From Lumbricus terrestris (lineage: Eukaryota; Annelida; Clitellata; Crassiclitellata; Lumbricidae): DNA of 64,000 bases. The DNA lies in assembly GCA_949752735.1 (NCBI GenBank), contig OX457036.1:92245368-92309367 (forward strand), in the 5' to 3' direction. Positions 10,411-22,528 of the stretch are shown one piece after another; position 1 is the first letter of the stretch, and every line of letters begins with the position of its first letter. Below the pieces are notes generated by a model that had not been told where the DNA came from, ran no database searches, and was given only the letters and a program-made list of their open reading frames with translations. A program made the translations under genes and the position numbers.

Positions 10411-10712
10411 CGATCTGAGTGGTTCAATTAAAACGGTAGGTGAAAGAAGGTAGATGAAAGAGAAATACGCAAACAGGCTTATGAATGCCTATGCTATGTG
10501 TGGACAATGAAAGCTGGATGAAGGTATTTCTTAGACCAAACAAAAGGGCGACAATCAAAAGGGCGAACATCGAACGTTCACAGCAGATACGATCTGAGTG
10601 GTTCAGTTAAAGCGGTAGGTGAAAGACGGTAAACGAAAGAGAAATAGCCTACGCAAACAGGCTTATGAATGCCTATGCTATGTGTGTACAATTAAAGCTG
10701 GATGAAGGTACT
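10411..10712. repeat. Tandem duplication, about 123 bp at 179-bp spacing
   Basis: The stretch from GATCTGAGTGGTTCA to GAAAGCTGGATGAAGG (10411-10533) recurs with few changes at 10590-10712. Between the copies lies CAAACAAAAGGGCGACAATC, the inverse of the motif array downstream. Confidence 0.8.
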
Positions 10713-11085
10713 TTTAGATCTGAAATCGAAGCTGGATTGATGAAAAAACGTTTAAGAAATGTTGGACTTTTTAGAAGATTTCGAACTACTAATCGACGTA
10801 GGCCTACATAATTTATGTCTTTCGTTCGATTGCCTCTAGCCAAATTACTTTCTTTGAAAACATTACAAAGTTTGATTAATACATTTAGTTTATTCATAAA
10901 TGATATTTACATTCATGATCCCAAATATTATGGTTAATGGTCAGATTTCAGCATGTAGGTCGCCCTTTTGTTTGGTCGCCCTTTTGTTTGGTCGCCCTTT
11001 TTGATCGGCGCTTTTTCGAACAGTCGCCTTTAATATCGGCGCTCTTTTGTGGTCGCCCTTTCAAAGTCGCCCTTTTGATAGCGAA
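10537..11085. repeat. Inverted arrays of GGTCGCCCTTTTG words
   Basis: AAAGGGCGA words occur at 10537-10567. The complementary word TCGCCCTTTTG(TTTGG) is repeated at least five times at 10966-11085 with variants. The layout suggests the subterminal repeats of a DNA transposon whose ends I cannot place exactly. Confidence 0.5.
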
Positions 11086-11486
11086 CCATTTCGTGACACC
11101 TGCGCTGCTGTGCAACTATTAGAATGTGTTAAAACAATTGGGCTAACCGTGGTGTGTAAGCTCACATTCAAAGCAGACTGATTCCTGTCACCTTCCAATT
11201 GTCGACTTAAATGAATTTACCTTATGCCCTCACTGCTACTCTGCCTCCCCTTTTGTTCTGGACCTCTGACAACGGGACTTGGATGTCCTTTGGACTACTC
11301 TATAGAAAACTTCTTCATGCAGTACTCTTGAATAAGCTGGTGCCCTGTTTTTTACATTAAAGTGGTGCTTTAGAATGCGTTATTCCCCAGAATTACAGTT
11401 ATACTTATGATTTACCTAATATGGATCCAGGCAAGATGTTTGTCAGATGTTATGATGTGATTATGACAAGACTGGAACACTTTTAG

Positions 11487-11580
11487 GAAATCAAGACGAG
11501 AAACTGAAATGAAGGCTGTCAATGCATGGATCGTCAATTGGGATGATGTTATAACTACTTCTCCAGACAAATTGCCTTTG
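11487..11580 (+). CDS. Gene A exon 8: juxtamembrane segment
   Basis: The acceptor is acttttag|G and the donor is TTG|GTAGAT. The exon reads RKSRRETEMKAVNAWIVNWDDV, a basic cytoplasmic stop-transfer followed by the tryptophan-containing segment (W..NWDD) that in the family precedes the kinase homology domain. Confidence 0.9.
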
Positions 11581-11769
11581 GTAGATCCATACTTTAGACT
11601 ATTATTGTGTCCAATAAACTACTTAAGATGTGCTGCTCTAGCTATAGGCAGTTGCTTAGAAATTGAAAGTTCATGTGGATTTTGGAGAAGTTTTACTATT
11701 GGTGTATGGCCAATGTGGAGTTGCCATGCCTTTCGTATTTGGAGGTATGTGTAATTTGATTCATTTATT

Positions 11770-11830
11770 CTTTCCAGAATTTATATTGCGCTTCTTCAAG
11801 GGGCTACTCAGAAGCGCTCCCGACTCAATA
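11770..11830 (-). mobile_element. LINE/SINE 3'-tail remnant
   Basis: 'atattgcgcttcttcaaggggctactcagaagcgctcccg' is the minus-strand version of the tail shared by the LINE and SINE families in this window. A short ATA-rich microsatellite follows. Confidence 0.5.
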
Positions 11831-12248
11831 ATAATAATGATAATAATAATAATAACAATGACAGTTTATATGGTGCCGTAACAGAGCCACAGACACGTTT
11901 AACTAACAGCAGGATAAGCCTTACAAAATAAATAACTTGTAATCTGTCTTGTGAATCCTGTTAATGTTTTCCTCTCATACATGTCCATTTTGGTCGAACT
12001 ATCAAGTTTCTGAGATTTGCAGTTATTATAATGTGCATGTGTATGTATTTAATTTTGCCTCATTTTGTTTCAGCTTGATACATGGATATACAATTCACTT
12101 GCGGTATTTTTTATTATAGGCCTGGAAGTGGAATAATTGCAATAATTGTCTATACTTATTTTATGTAGGTACCGTATAACGAACTTGTTTTTCACTATCT
12201 GTTGTTCACTAATCCTCTATTACTAAATACTCTACTGTTTTTTTTTAG

Positions 12249-12362
12249 TATACCCCAGCCATTCAGAGGGTTCTGGTTCATGAGGTGAGTCGTGTTACGT
12301 TTGGCTTGGAAGAAGTTGAGAAGGAGAAGGAGGAAACATTCTCTGATGTTGGATACTATAGA
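12249..12362 (+). CDS. Gene A exon 9: start of kinase homology domain, with a second donor
   Basis: The acceptor is ttttttag and the donor is AGA|GTGAGT. The 38 codons include a glutamate/lysine-rich segment and end DVGYYR, which continues into exon 10 (GVIVSTK). An equally strong donor, GAG|GTGAGT, lies inside at 12285. Using it would remove 26 codons in frame. The full-length form is preferred because it preserves the kinase-like strand. Confidence 0.85.
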
Positions 12363-13114
12363 GTGAGTACTGCATGTGGATTCTTGTCTAAGCTTACATT
12401 TGAGGTGTCAGCCTTAATTGAGTTAGGCGTTTCATTTAAACAATGTCAATGGTGTTTTGTTGATGACTTTATTGGCAGTGACGGATGTGTGTGAACTTTT
12501 GTGAAGATTTGAAGATAATCAATTACCTTGTTTTATGGAGTACCTCTTAAAAAGGTTTTCTTCTCAGGCTTTTCCAACTGAACACCAGGATTAAGCAATT
12601 AAACTCTTGTCTCCTAAACTGATTCACTCACTTTTCAAATAAAATGATCATTACTTGATCAAATGTCGCTTATAACAAAATCTGGAATACACATATCCAT
12701 CCAACCTCGTTATTTCCATAACATCGGGTCCATTGACTGCCAGTCCATAATGCAGGATATCCTCAACTCAAAGTGGTTCTCAGCAGTCACTCTTTCGATG
12801 ATGACTTCTCTGGCTACCCTGCTGCACTATAAGCCTTCTTGACATTCATGTGCCACTCATTGTTTTCTTCAATACACAAGGTACTGCAGTAAGTTACACT
12901 TAACTTTTTGAGATTTGTAAATTTTGAGATTAGGAAGTCAAATGGTTCTCAAGTGCACTCAGAAGACAAGCTTCAAGTGGTGATGTGCTGAGTGGTGCCC
13001 CAACCAGTGAGGAACGAGTCAGGTTTGCGGGTGACAGGCTCCTCCATACAATTGTGTGGAATGGCGCGCATGTATTGTAATTGTAATTGTAATTGAACAT
13101 TTGTATAGCGCCGC

Positions 13115-14296
13115 TCACAGATTCAGTAGCGCTCCCGACCCAAAGTTAGCACTGTCGCTAACGAATAGTATAGTCTTCAGGCGCTTCCTAAACAGAGGGA
13201 GAGAGAGGCTGAGAAGCTCAAGACGTAGTTTATGTGGAAGACGGTTCCAGCAAGAGGGGCCAACATAGGCAAAGCTCCTGGACTGGGCAGTAGCCCCACG
13301 CATGCGAGGAACAACAAGGAGGCCATTAGCTGCCGAACGAAGGGCAGAGCGACCGGGGAGAGAGGAGACCTGAATACAGAAAGAACGGAGGTAGGAGGGA
13401 GCAACGCCCTGAAGAGGATTGCGCATAAGTGTCAAAATTTTGAACTCAATGCGTTGTGGTACAGGAAGCCAATGAAGAGTGTCCCGAATAAAGACTGAAA
13501 TGTGGGAGAACTTGGGGAGACCAGCAATTAGGCGAGCAGCAGCATTGAGTATTGTCTGAAGTTTAGAGAGGTTGAGAGAAGAAAGACCGGCGTATGAAGA
13601 GTTCCCAAAGTCAACCCTAGAACAGATCAAGGCGTGAACAAGCGTCTTAATAGCTTGCGGGGAAAGTGAATGACGTATGGTACGCAGCTGGCGAAGATGA
13701 TAGAGACATGTTCGCGAGACACGGTTAATATGGTCCGAGAAAGAAAGAACAGGGTCCAGAGTGAAGCCCAAGTCACGAACAGTGGAAGAGAAATGGATAT
13801 CCGGAAACAGAGTGCAGAGGAGCTCCATGTCAATCTTAGCAAGCTGAGCTCTGCCGCCAAGCCAGATGTATTGTGTTTTATCAGAGTTCAGGCAAAGACG
13901 GTTAGAGGACATCCATTGGTCCAGCGCTGAGGTGGCATCAAGAATAGTGGCGACAAGTGAGGCAGCTGCACTGGACGGGCCATGAACAAATGCTTGCCTA
14001 TCATCAGCATATTGATGAGCCGAGGCACCCTTGAGGGAGAGTATGACTGATAAATCTGCGGTGTAGAGAATGTAAAGAAGCGGCGCCAGGACCGAGCCTT
14101 GAGGCAAGCCGTAAGGGACAGGGGACCAGGCAGAGCGTGTGGACCCAAAGATCACAGCTAACGAGCGATCTGAGAGAAAAGAGCTGAGCCAAAGAAGGGC
14201 AGAGTCACCTATGCCGAAAGATTTAGAGAGACGTTCAAGGAGTATGGCGTGATCGACAGTGTCGAACGCGGCGCTAACGTCAAACAGAGCAAGCAA
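13115..14296 (-). pseudogene. LINE reverse transcriptase, C-terminal part
   Basis: The 393-codon frame contains SAAFDTVDHAILLERL, GLPQGSVLAPLLYILY and the catalytic QYADD, then the thumb and the C-terminal domain typical of CR1/L2-type elements (CNRLPHKL near the end, equivalent to 'WN.LP'). The frame is opened artificially by the hAT insertion; the start of the palm lies on the other side at 16542-16700. It is non-functional as it stands. Confidence 0.9.
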
Positions 14297-14305
14297 GGTG
14301 ATGTG

Positions 14306-16533
14306 TAGTGTGGTTCACAGATACATGGTAAAAAATAAAGTTCAAGCTAAAAACCAGGGCGCCCTCCCAGTTTGTTAGACTTATCAATAGTATTATTGAG
14401 ACAAAATTTCAGCTTCCTATTCCAACTGGAAGGCGGTGCTCAACGACTGTCTTACTTTGCATGGGCCAATGAAAAGACGTTAATTGTAGAAATAAATGTG
14501 TTGAGCATATATTCCAATACAATTGTGCTTTATTTCAAGATAGATGATACTTTACTGTAACATGACAATATGTGTGACACTTAAACAATAATTGGTGAGC
14601 TTGAAATAGAAAATTTCAGTAGGTTTTAAATATGGAAAATGTCAAAAAATGTCAAAAACATCGTTAAATCCACGAATGTCTATTGTTCTCGTTTTATGAC
14701 TCCAAACATACGATGACGTCTACACTGTAGAAGGCTTTGCAAGCACAGTGTCAACAGCATATTTCTTTGTTGATTGAGTAGGGACAGCTTTTCTATTTGC
14801 CTCAACCACTTGGAGAAAATACTGCTTTCTTCTTCATTAGTGATGAGTCAGTTTAATTCCTTGAACAGCTTCACACTTCTCTCAGCCATGTCGTTTACCA
14901 CTCTCAATTGTTGACTTCAGCCTCTACCCTGCTGATAATCATCATCGTCAGGCTATTGCACTGGTGTAAGTATAAAAAGGAATCACCAAATTTCAGGCGT
15001 GGCAGTAGTGTCAGTGTTCACTGGGTTGCAAACTCGCCCAGGCAATCCCCCTCCTTCTGTATCGCAGCACTACCGTCAACATCCTTTCACTAGGATTTGC
15101 AGTCATTCCGTAAAAAATCTTCACCTTATCTGAACCATATCAGGCAGATGGCAGCATAATAGTGTCAGACATTCAGCCTCATCTGAAAGGCACTAAGTAT
15201 TGATAATTTTCTAGAAATTCATGGCAGCAACGTTGAGCTCCTACAAATAATAGTAACCTGAATCAAAAGTCCTATATCAATCAAAATTGACAGATCTTGT
15301 CCTGAAGTTTCAGCAGCAGGAGGATGCCTTTAAGTGAAGAAGGGCACCCAATCACACAAAAGGATGAATCTGAGTTTTTCTTTTCCCTTGGATTGAATAC
15401 TTCACGTTGATTGCTAAATCGTACAATTATTTTGATGATATGCAGTAACCTGGCCATTCAACGTGCATGGTAAATTGGGCTCTCCAGTTTCTTATTGAGG
15501 GATGCTTTCCAAGGACAACCATTGACACCTCAATGACTTCTTGGTAGTCGTCTCTGGAATTGACTTTAATTTCAGCAGTCTACTTGATGAAACTGATCGC
15601 TCTCGCATGGGAGGCTTCAGTAGCGGATACGACTTCCAGTAGGCCTACTCGTATGTTGTCACGTGTCACACCATCCCACACAGCTTTAAATCTCTTTAAG
15701 ATTGGATTCTATTTTGGATTAGATGGACAACAACACAAGATGAAGATTTTGACTTAAATCAACTCCATCACAATGACGACAGCAGGCAAACCACAGGAAC
15801 ATTTTACATATCCTGTTTTCCAGAAAAACGTACACCTCACTAAAAGTCAGGTGTTGTGTCAAAGATCAAGTCTTAGCCATTATCATCGAGTCTCAGTAAC
15901 TTCAGAAGATGATGAATGACCTTGGATTTAAATTATATCCTGTCATGGAGGGACATTTGGGCATACCAAAGAGTTTAGCGACACCATCACCTGAAACTAG
16001 CACTCACAGGCGGGCAACATTTCCAGTGTACTGCAAGTGGTTAATTTGGTACAAATTCAGATCATACAGCTTCAGCATGCTCCATCTTGGCTTCTTAAGC
16101 ACTCCATATGAATGGTTTTCCGTGAAAATGGCAGGACAAAAGGATCGCACATAAGCGCTGCAGTAATTGTGACCAACAATCTCAGTGCCTCATGATCAGA
16201 TCACCTGAAGTGTTATTGCTATCAAAATGCACTTGTCACTTGATGGCTAAACAGCTGTCAAGTAGCTACCACTGACTGTAATAAGTATGATAGTGCAACA
16301 GAATCTATTTCAAGTTCATCTAAATGACAAGGGTTGAGGTTTTTGATCAAGCTAAAAGGCATCAAGATTTCTGGCTAATACAACTACATGGTAATATTTC
16401 GATGTCGTTGAGCACCGCCTTCCAGTTGGACTGGGAAGCTGAAATTTGGTCTCAATAAAACTATTGACAGGTCTAACAAACTGAGAGGGCGCCTTGGTAT
16501 CTACCTTGAATTTTATTTTTTTGGACCACCCTA
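14306..16533. mobile_element. hAT-type DNA element inserted in the LINE, 8-bp TSD
   Basis: The target duplication GTGATGTG lies at 14298-14305 and 16534-16541. The ends TAGTGTGGTTC and (complemented) TAGGGTGGTCC are imperfect terminal repeats, and homology of the two ends extends about 140 bp inward with gaps. Removing the element restores LINE codons across the site. The interior has only decayed minus-strand coding traces near 15500, not enough to call a transposase. Confidence 0.88.
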
Positions 16534-16541
16534 GTGATGTG

Positions 16542-17075
16542 GCTTTTGTCAATTGCTGCAAAGACGTCAGCAAGTAAGCGGGTGATAAGAGATTCAGTGG
16601 AATGGTGTTTCCTGAAACCAGATTGAAGCGAGGGCATTAGAGAGTTGGTTTCCAGATAGTCCACAAGCTGGAGGGAAATACACTTTTCCAGAAGTTTGGA
16701 AAGAAAGGAGAGATTGGAAATGGGGCGATAGCTGGGGGAGCGCTGGGGTCTAGACCCTGGCGCTTGAGAGAAGGAAAAACCACAGCTCTTTTGTGCTGGG
16801 TTGGAACAGAACCCTGAGACAATGAAGAATTGCACAATAACAGTAAAAAAGGCAATAACTCGTCAATAAACTCTTTAACTATAAATGGCGGAAGAATATC
16901 CAACTCGCAGGACTTCGATGTTGAGCCTTCGACGAGGCGTCTGAGGGCGTCAGACTGGAGCGGCTGCCATTCGTTGAGAGTGGCAGATGAAGTTGAAGGA
17001 GGGAAAGACGGAGGTGGAGAACCCTCCGTTGAGCGACGAGTCGCAGCGATCTTCTCGGTCATGAAGTCCAGGTAG
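16542..17075 (-). pseudogene. LINE linker and N-terminal reverse-transcriptase part
   Basis: Overlapping minus-strand frames give SCELDILPPF, then SYRPISNLSFLSKLLEK and SGFRKHHSTES, all typical LINE palm/finger motifs. It ends at the hAT target site. The frame changes at about 16640-16835, showing an indel. Confidence 0.85.
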
Positions 17076-17103
17076 TTGTCGGCGGTGAAATCCGGCTGCG
17101 AAG

Positions 17104-17133
17104 GAGATCGCGGAGCAGCGGCTCCGCGATCTC
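17104..17133. repeat. 13-bp palindrome, 4-base loop
   Basis: GAGATCGCGGAGC and its exact complement surround AGCG. It is near the 5' end of the truncated LINE copy. Confidence 0.75.
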
Positions 17134-17843
17134 GACTTTCGGCTTTCCCACCTACGATCCATCGACATTATAACCTTTGCCATCATTTTCATAAAATTGA
17201 ACTTCTGCTAAAAGATAATAGGAATTTTCTATCGAGGTTTTATATAAAAGCGAATTTCTATTTTATCGTTAGTCTTCCGGTTTTAATTAACTTCCCTTAC
17301 TTTCTTTCTTGCTGTTATTTATATGATTGTGTGTTTGGGTGTGGTATGTCATTATTGTGTTTGAATTTATAAATAAAGTGAATATATATATATATACACA
17401 TATATTTCAAGGGAGCTCATATTGTAGAGGGCTAGGCTAGCTATCCTTGAAAGTTGAATGGTCCACATCACATCTTCTATGCTGTACTGTGAAAGGTCGG
17501 TCGCCCTGTGTTTAGGGAAGACTGTTGACCAAGTCTGCATGAAACCGAGATGAATCACTTCTTAATACAACCTGGAGCTCAGACTTCAAGGCTAATACAT
17601 GTCTATGAGGAAGAGGTTTTGAGCTCTCTGAGCATTATTCAACTTATTCCTCTCAAATGTTAACACCTATAAAAGTGATACATTTGTAGGACTAAGATCT
17701 CTGTGAGGCTGAAAAGGGTTCAATATATAACGGTAGGTAAATGTCCAATTTAGGTCCTGATATAATTATACAGAGATCAAAGCGTCTTTTAAGTCATTTC
17801 TTAAACAGATTCAGTGAAACTGAGCATTGTTTCTTATGTGCAG

Positions 17844-17924
17844 GGCGTAATAGTAAGCACGAAGATGGTCGGAAGCAGCACAATGGATGCACAAGATCCA
17901 GTTGTGTTGAGTGAGCTTAAACAA
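17844..17924 (+). CDS. Gene A exon 10: kinase homology domain, beta3 strand
   Basis: The acceptor is cttatgtgcag and the donor is CAA|GTGAGC. It encodes GVIVSTKMVGSSTMDAQDP plus LSELKQ. The VSTK strand corresponds to the ATP-binding lysine strand of kinases, and ELKQ to the alpha-C helix. Confidence 0.9.
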
Positions 17925-18369
17925 GTGAGCGTGGTATTAATCGTTTTACATTTATATTTTTTGTCTAGTGTCTACGGTTCTTGGGTTTTTACATTGCCAC
18001 CCCACATGTAAAGTGATCCTTCCACTTTTCCTGTTCACGTTTCACTGTGCATTTTTGGTCATTCTACCTCTCAGAGACAATCAATCAATATTTTGTTTGA
18101 TCACCATGTCCATGACCTTATCGATACATGCAATCAACAGATTATACGTTCATGTAGGCTACATTGGCGTCAATGGGTAAACCGAAAAGAACATAAAGTT
18201 CCGCTAGCCAGAGTCACCCTGGATTCATCAGATGTTAATGCGACAGTGTCTGTTTAAACACTATGTAACATACTACAATATGTAGTTCATATTCAAACAA
18301 TGCTTGAATTTGGTGTCCATTCTTAATCTACAGGGTGCAACGATCAAAGAAAATAAAAAAAACTTAATT

Positions 18370-18630
18370 AATAAAGTGAATGTAAAGTAAAGTAAAATCA
18401 TAAAAACCATAACACTACATGCACAAAATCATGTGGCACATTCTTTACATAATCGTCATTAAAAGGTGGATTTTAAAGTTAGTTTTGAACTGATTGGTTT
18501 GTGGGCAGATTGGTATGTTCTTTACACAGGGAGTTCCAAACCAATGGTCTATGTGTTTCAATACTATGCTGTCTAATGTTGGTGGGTACACTTCTTTGAT
18601 AATAATTGTTTGCTGAGCGCGCGTATAATG
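18370..18630 (-). mobile_element. LINE 3' fragment (VWNSL motif)
   Basis: The minus-strand reading contains THRPLVWNSLC, resembling the 'G..LWN.LP' end of LINE reverse transcriptases. Frames are otherwise broken. Confidence 0.45.
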
Positions 18631-18949
18631 ATCATCTAGCTCAGAGTTTAACAGAACCAGTGGTCAGAATTTCCCGTGTTTTGGTTTGAGTGAATTCTGT
18701 ATATAAATCGCCCCACTTGCAGCTTGTTAATACACTCAAAAGGTAAAATTTTCAATTTTAGAAGTAGAAGATGAGTGTTAGTTCTATAGGGTACATTACA
18801 GATGTAAGTATTTTAAAGCTGTAAAATAGTCACACTTTTTAACAATGTTGGAAATCCCTCCGTCTATCTGTTTTTGCTGTGAGTTCCTTGTCATTTCAGT
18901 CGCTTTGCAAGTTGATTATACTCCGCTGACTATCTCTCTCTCAATTGTA

Positions 18950-19310
18950 TTGTATAGTATTTAAGCATTTGTAAAGCGCCTTCTGTAGGGTGAACTGTTC
19001 AGTGGCACTCCAAGTGTGCATGCCCGCAAGAATAAGCAGGTTTTGAGAAGAGGGAAGGAAGAAAGAGACTGCCAGACAGAATCATAGAGCAAACAAAAGG
19101 AGAAAGCACATTCCGAAGAGAAGTACCAATTGAGGCAACTGAGTGAGACTGAGCCATAACAGTTTTAAAGTGAGAAACCAGAAGGTCAAGTTTGTTCGAT
19201 GAACGGAGTGGACAGCGGGAGGAAGCTGAGTGAGGCCAAAGTATAACGCCGGCCCGATATTTGATGATCAGAGTGAAGATCTTAATTATTATGTGCAAGC
19301 ACGGAGAGGA
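18950..19310 (-). mobile_element. LINE/SINE 3' fragment
   Basis: Minus-strand sequence with the tail motif 'taaagcgcc....ggcactcc' at about 18970-19010, related to the fragments at 9030 and 59800. No intact frame. Confidence 0.45.
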
Positions 19311-19699
19311 AGCCAGTAAAGTTCATCAATTTCTTTGTCTCGGTGAATCGATCTTCTGGATGTTGACCTGAATAAGATGTCGCTTGATGTGCCTTTGGGA
19401 GATGCCTTTTATCTTAGACATGGCATCTAGAAGTTAGAATTAGTCATAATTAGGCATTTTCTGGCCGACCTTGATAAATTTCTACTACTACTTTAATGAT
19501 TTTGCTGTGAAATTGAGAATACCAATTACATGACTGAATTCCATTGCATGAAATTAAAATAATAAAAGCTTGTCAGCATTTCTTACAAGCCGCATTATAC
19601 ACTCAGTCTACTTATTGTGAAGTTCATAGTCTTAGGGTGAATAATACAAATGAAAGGAAAGATGACTAAAGTTGTGCATTGGTTGCTTTCTGCTGGCAG

Positions 19700-19876
19700 A
19701 TGATTAACCTGAAGCATGAAAACCTGAACATGTTTGTCGGAATCTGTGTGGAGGAACCAAACGTCTGTATGCTAACACTTTACGCCAAGCATGGTAGTCT
19801 GCATAACGTCCTTATGGATAAGGAAATGGAATTGCCTATTGAGTTCAAACTGTCCTTTGCCATCGACATTTCAAAG
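19700..19876 (+). CDS. Gene A exon 11: kinase homology domain
   Basis: The acceptor is tttctgctggcag; the donor AAG|GTTCAA is non-consensus beyond GT. The 59 codons read MINLKHENLNMFVGICVEEPNVC, then LYAKHGSLHNVL and the helix ending DISK. This matches the 'L.HENL..F.G...' to hinge and 'GSL.D.L' part of the family. Confidence 0.93.
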
Positions 19877-20649
19877 GTTCAATTGTTATTTATTCACTTG
19901 TTCACTGTTCAGAGCCCTTTCTATATCACCTCATACTGGCCCAGTTATTTACTTTGACCAGAGTAGGAATCCCATGTTTCTCTTTGCACAAAGGCGCCGG
20001 TTTGCATACTGATGATGACTTATATGAAGTCTTACACGGTAAACCGTTTATCACGCCATACAAAAATGTGTAAATTTACATTTATGAATCTATTCTGACA
20101 TTCCAGGCTTCCCAGAACTAGGTTGTTTGCAGCATCTTTACAGCAACTATCCATAACCCACTAGCATGCAGTGTCACTAGAATGCCTAAACGTCATATCA
20201 CCCCCCATTCCCAAATCACCCATTGGCGAAAATCCTGAAGTGCATTAATTCTGTCACTAGCCTGCAATTTCCTACAACGTTCCCAGGCTAAGTAGGCTAC
20301 ATGTAAAGTATATATTATGAAGCCTTCAATATCCCGCCCCACCTGATCATCTTCCCATTGAGGTATTCCTTAACTCTTGTCACTGCTCAAGTATTGATCT
20401 AGAATTATCCTAGCCAACAATCTCCTGAGAATGATTCTGCTTGAGTTCTATATATTGCAATGGCATAGCTATATATATTTCAGTCGAGTTGACTTATGTG
20501 GAGGATATCCTGTCTGAAAAGACTAAATAAATTAAGCACTTTCGTAACGGCGCTTGCATCCAGAGGCAAGAGTGACTCGACCAGTCACCAAAAGTGATGC
20601 CTATTTTTAACTACCAACTACCTTTTGGTCTTTAACAAATTTCTTTGCA

Positions 20650-20737
20650 CTAGTGACATTGAAGATTTTCATTATTTTTCAGTATTATGATAATAATGAT
20701 AATGATAATGATGATAATAATAATAATAATAGTAATA
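20650..20737. repeat. ATA/ATG-type microsatellite
   Basis: An (ATAATG/ATA)n run immediately before a SINE. Confidence 0.6.
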
Positions 20738-20990
20738 ATATTCACGGGACTCGGTGGTGCAATTGGATAACACACTGGCTGGAGATCAGGGGACTCGAAT
20801 TTGATTCCCAAAGCCCCGTAGGATTGACGTACTTTGTAGGCTGCTATTAGCGCCAATGTAATGCAGGCCGTTTGTTCTGTTAGTAGCTACAATTTGTGTT
20901 CTTGTGAATTGTTTCAATTGCACAGCTGTACGCTGTAATCGGTTTCGGTCTGTTAACCGGATTGTTCAATAAAGGAAATTATTATTACGA
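20738..20990 (+). mobile_element. tRNA-derived SINE
   Basis: The head GGGACTCGGTGGTGCAATTGG (box A-like) is followed by GAATTTGATTCCC (box B-like), a body with GGTTTCGGTCTGTTAACCGG, and the end 'caataaaggaaattattatta'. It differs from the GGGGCGCGG family. Confidence 0.6.
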
Positions 20991-21149
20991 ACACATGTGA
21001 AAATTACCATGTTCTTAATTTCTTGCTTTTCATTATCCCTTCCACTTTGTAAAAAACATTTAACTGTGACCACTGTGTCTGCCACCTCCTGCATAAATAT
21101 CTGTGGGTACCCATGCACCGTAATAACTTCTTCAAACTGATTGATTTAG

Positions 21150-21306
21150 GGCATGGAGTATCTTCACAGTTCTGTGCTAGGCTCTCATGGCCATCTGAGT
21201 AGCACTAATTGTGTGGTGGACAAGAAGTGGACGTGTAAGGTGGCCGACTATGGAATGGGCGAGTTTCAGAAGATAAAGAAGCAGAAGGAAAGTGAAGATG
21301 CTGCAA
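21150..21306 (+). CDS. Gene A exon 12: kinase homology domain, pseudo-catalytic loop
   Basis: The acceptor is tgatttag and the donor is GCAA|GTTAGT. It reads GMEYLHSSVLGSHGHLSSTNC..., where the kinase catalytic HRD is replaced by HGH and the metal DFG by DYG (KVADYGMGEF). Loss of the HRD Asp is the family norm: the domain regulates the cyclase and does not phosphorylate. Confidence 0.94.
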
Positions 21307-22528
21307 GTTAGTTTGCTGTTCGTCTCTTTTTTGTATTCATGTGTGTCTTCCTTGTAACTATCCTGTCATTGTGAATCATGCAACTATTTATGGTTGATGG
21401 TTAAATTGATTGATTGTTGGTTGATTGATTGGTCGGTTGACTTGCTGGTTGATTGATTGAAGTTACTGAGAAACCCTTTACTAGGAAATCTGCCTGAGGC
21501 TAAGTTGCTAACTCAGGATTAACTGAGCCTGAGACAGCAGCGTAATGAAGTTTGTATTTGCAGAGAGCAAATTGTTGAGTCAGGGCTGGAACTTTTGGAA
21601 AGGTAAGGCTGATTTTGAGAGGAAAGCATGAAAAGCAAAAGGCTGACGAAGATGACTGAGTGACACTACTGTTTCAGGAACAGAATATTCTCAGATGCAT
21701 GAGGGAGATCTATTCTAGAGTGATGGTGAGTAGTGACAGATATTTGAGACAGACTGGGAGGATGATCCAATAATGTGAAGTGGCTAGATGGTGTAGAGTT
21801 TGCTTATACAGGCTACTTTGGATGGAAATGTTGCAAGGTGTTGAAGGTTAGTCATTACACTTTGAACTACATTTGCTCTGGGATTGTGAAAACTTGGATC
21901 AGCACTGCATTCACTTTGTTGAAAAAAACGAGGGAGAAAGTTGTGGATTTCAAAATAAACAAAATCCAAGTGACTGAGGTGACAATTCAACGTATTAGCC
22001 AATGTGTCATTTCACTCCCAAAAAGAAATATCCCAAATTTTGATTCCGTGGGTAGGACAATGTGGCCCATAATTATGTGGAATACGTTTATATTCAAACC
22101 TTGTCTTTAACATTGGACATTGTTTATGTTTTTCCCCACTTTGATAGTTAACATAATGTGTCTTGTTTTTGTGGATTTGCAACTTCCTTTGCAGCGTCAT
22201 TTGACACTTTGGATCACTTTCAGTGGAAAGCCATTGTATCCCTATATTATTTCTTGGACCAGCTCTTTGTTCTGCATACGATTCTAAAATTGTTCTTTTT
22301 AGTTTATAGATCTTTTTGGCATTTTTGCCTTATGTGTGAATTACCTCTTGCAGGACTGATCTGTGCAATTTAAATTTTGTAAACTTGAGTCCCCTAATGA
22401 GTTTAAATGGTCTGTCAGGCTGGGTTAGCATTTTGGATTTGCACTCTGTCTTGACACATTATTCGAGCTAAGGTTCTTGTAACGCTGCTGAAGAATCGAG
22501 TTACTAATTAGATTATGTACTATGTTAG
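21307..22528. other. Gene A intron 12
   Basis: It contains TTGATTGA simple sequence at about 21400-21460. The rest was not assigned; short frames at 21775-22110 show no recognisable similarity. Confidence 0.4.

Larger units (their letters stand above)
13073..17100 (-). mobile_element. CR1/L2-like LINE split by a hAT element
   Basis: This is a non-LTR retrotransposon on the minus strand. Its (TTACAA)n tail is at 13073-13099 and the GCGCTATAC tail motif is next to it. The 5' part ends near 17100, so the copy is 5' truncated and lacks an endonuclease. The linker and reverse-transcriptase frames run 17075-16542 and then 14297-13115. The gap is the hAT element at 14306-16533. At least one frameshift (about 16640-16835) also breaks the frame, so it is inactive. 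Confidence 0.88.

Noticed and set aside
13115..14296. Host gene for the 393-codon ORF
   Set aside because: YADD and LINE palm/thumb motifs identify a reverse transcriptase, and it is interrupted by a hAT element.
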